From the NCBI GenBank assembly GCA_946481615.1, contig CAMLOR010000220.1, forward strand, positions 1-5,794: a stretch of 5,794 bases of DNA, in the 5' to 3' direction. Both the position numbers and the translations under genes were made by a program. The stretch is from an uncultured Aquimonas sp. (GTDB taxonomy: Bacteria > Pseudomonadota > Gammaproteobacteria > Xanthomonadales > Xanthomonadaceae). Below the pieces are notes generated by a model, which made no database searches, was not told the origin of the DNA, and saw only the letters and a program-made list of their open reading frames with translations. Positions 5,209 through 5,794 of this stretch are shown piece after piece (within the stretch, counting starts at the first letter, position 1; each line of letters opens with the position of its first letter).

Positions 5209-5794
5209 AGGCGTCGAGGTAGGCCTGCGACAGCGTGTTCAGATGCAGCCGTTCTGCATCGCGCATGAAGGGCGCCAGCAGCATCATCACCTGGTGGATG
5301 CCCTGGCGGATGGCTTCGTGCTCGTCGGTGGCGCCGCGCACGTTGCTGAAGTTGAGCCAGAAGGTGGCGATCATCAGGATGTTGTTGGCGGTGGCGTCGA
5401 TTTCGGCGGGCGAGGCGCGCATCACCCCGGCCTGCACCAGTCCGCGCATCACTTCGGTGGCGTTGTCGGCGGCGCGCTTGAGGATGCGCGCGAAGTGCAT
5501 GCGCAGCTTGCGGTTGCGCGAGAGGATGTCGACGAGGTCGCGGTAGAGGAATCGGAAGTCCCAGATGCACTCGTAGACCAGGTGCAGCTGCAGCCAGATG
5601 TCCTCGAGCCCCGGCAGGCGGTTTTCCGGCACCGTCAGGGCACGGTCGATGCGCTCTTCGAACTGCGCGAAGAGCTGCTCGATGATGTCGTCCTTGTTGC
5701 GGAAGTGGTAGTACAGGTTGCCGGGGCTGATCTCCAGCTCGTCGGCGATGTGGTTGGTCGTGACGTTGGGCTCGCCGCGCGCGTTGAAGAGCGC
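5207..5794 (-). CDS. TetR-family transcriptional regulator (N-terminus cut by window edge)
   Basis: 195 residues are visible; probably only 15-25 N-terminal residues lie beyond the right edge. The reading frame runs to the window edge, and the GTG at 5632 is internal. The visible protein opens ALFNARGEPNVTTNHIADEL, then EISPGNLYYHFRNKDDII, a complete TetR helix-turn-helix including the characteristic Y-Y-H-F recognition-helix end. The C-terminal ligand-binding and dimerisation domain follows: a long helix rich in aromatics (LQLHLVYECIWDFRFLYRDL), RKLRMHFARILKRAADNATE, and ILMIATFWLNFSNVRG, ending LSQAYLDA. This is consistent with the bacterial-repressor type C-terminal domain. Ligand and targets are unknown. 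It is translationally coupled to the YCII-like gene, which may therefore be co-regulated by it. Confidence 0.9.
   Translation of the reverse strand, partial: ALFNARGEPNVTTNHIADELEISPGNLYYHFRNKDDIIEQLFAQFEERIDRALTVPENRLPGLEDIWLQLHLVYECIWDFRFLYRDLVDILSRNRKLRMHFARILKRAADNATEVMRGLVQAGVMRASPAEIDATANNILMIATFWLNFSNVRGATDEHEAIRQGIHQVMMLLAPFMRDAERLHLNTLSQAYLDA

Noticed and set aside
4746..5570. Long minus-strand open frame continuing upstream of hicA
   Set aside because: The N-terminal part is an out-of-frame reading of the YCII and TetR genes (Arg/His-rich, no domain). Only the last 69 codons, from GTG 4745, are real hicA.
5653..5675. Inverted repeat GCTCTTCG/CGAAGAGC with a 7-nt loop
   Set aside because: It lies inside the TetR coding sequence, where it encodes the EQLFAQFEER helix. 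Repeated Glu/Phe/Leu codons readily give such pairing.

Overview
The window is high-GC, tightly packed proteobacterial DNA. The gene families point to Xanthomonadaceae (Lysobacter, Luteimonas or a relative). These include a kynurenine 3-monooxygenase of the type used for NAD synthesis from tryptophan in that family, a DUF4124-like cysteine protein, and a REP-like inverted repeat with a GCGCAG-type core. This placement is inferred by eye; no database was searched. The window looks like ordinary chromosome, with one small toxin-antitoxin module as its accessory element. I see no rRNA, tRNA, CRISPR array or complete insertion sequence.

Layout, left to right. (1) The last 52 codons of an RND efflux permease on the + strand. 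(2) A pair of REP-like hairpins filling the short gap between convergent genes. (3) A minus-strand two-gene operon: a TPR protein of unknown function (1611-2459), then kmo (250-1608) starting 2 nt after the TPR stop. (4) A divergent promoter region (2460-2555). (5) A + strand phasin-like gene with a basic histone-H1-like tail (2556-2984), followed by a strong intrinsic terminator. (6) A roughly 130-bp gap, then a + strand membrane-anchored DUF4124-like protein (3177-3806). It meets a minus-strand P-loop kinase (3812-4318) tail to tail across a hairpin containing both stop codons. (7) A minus-strand run: TetR regulator (cut by the window's right edge), YCII-like protein, hicA toxin, hicB antitoxin and the P-loop kinase.

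How the genes work together: kmo would hydroxylate kynurenine on the way to quinolinate and NAD. Its TPR partner is translationally coupled but functionally unassigned. The TetR and YCII genes form a coupled pair. hicA and hicB overlap by 19 nt and form a canonical toxin-first module. Here hicA is hidden because it starts with GTG, and its frame is also open far upstream through the neighbouring genes.

I did not find a clear, previously undescribed multi-gene system. The most distinctive items are the REP pair, whose arms differ only by compensatory base-pair changes; the TPR-kmo pairing; the HicB antitoxin with no visible DNA-binding domain; and the palindromic stop-stop junction.
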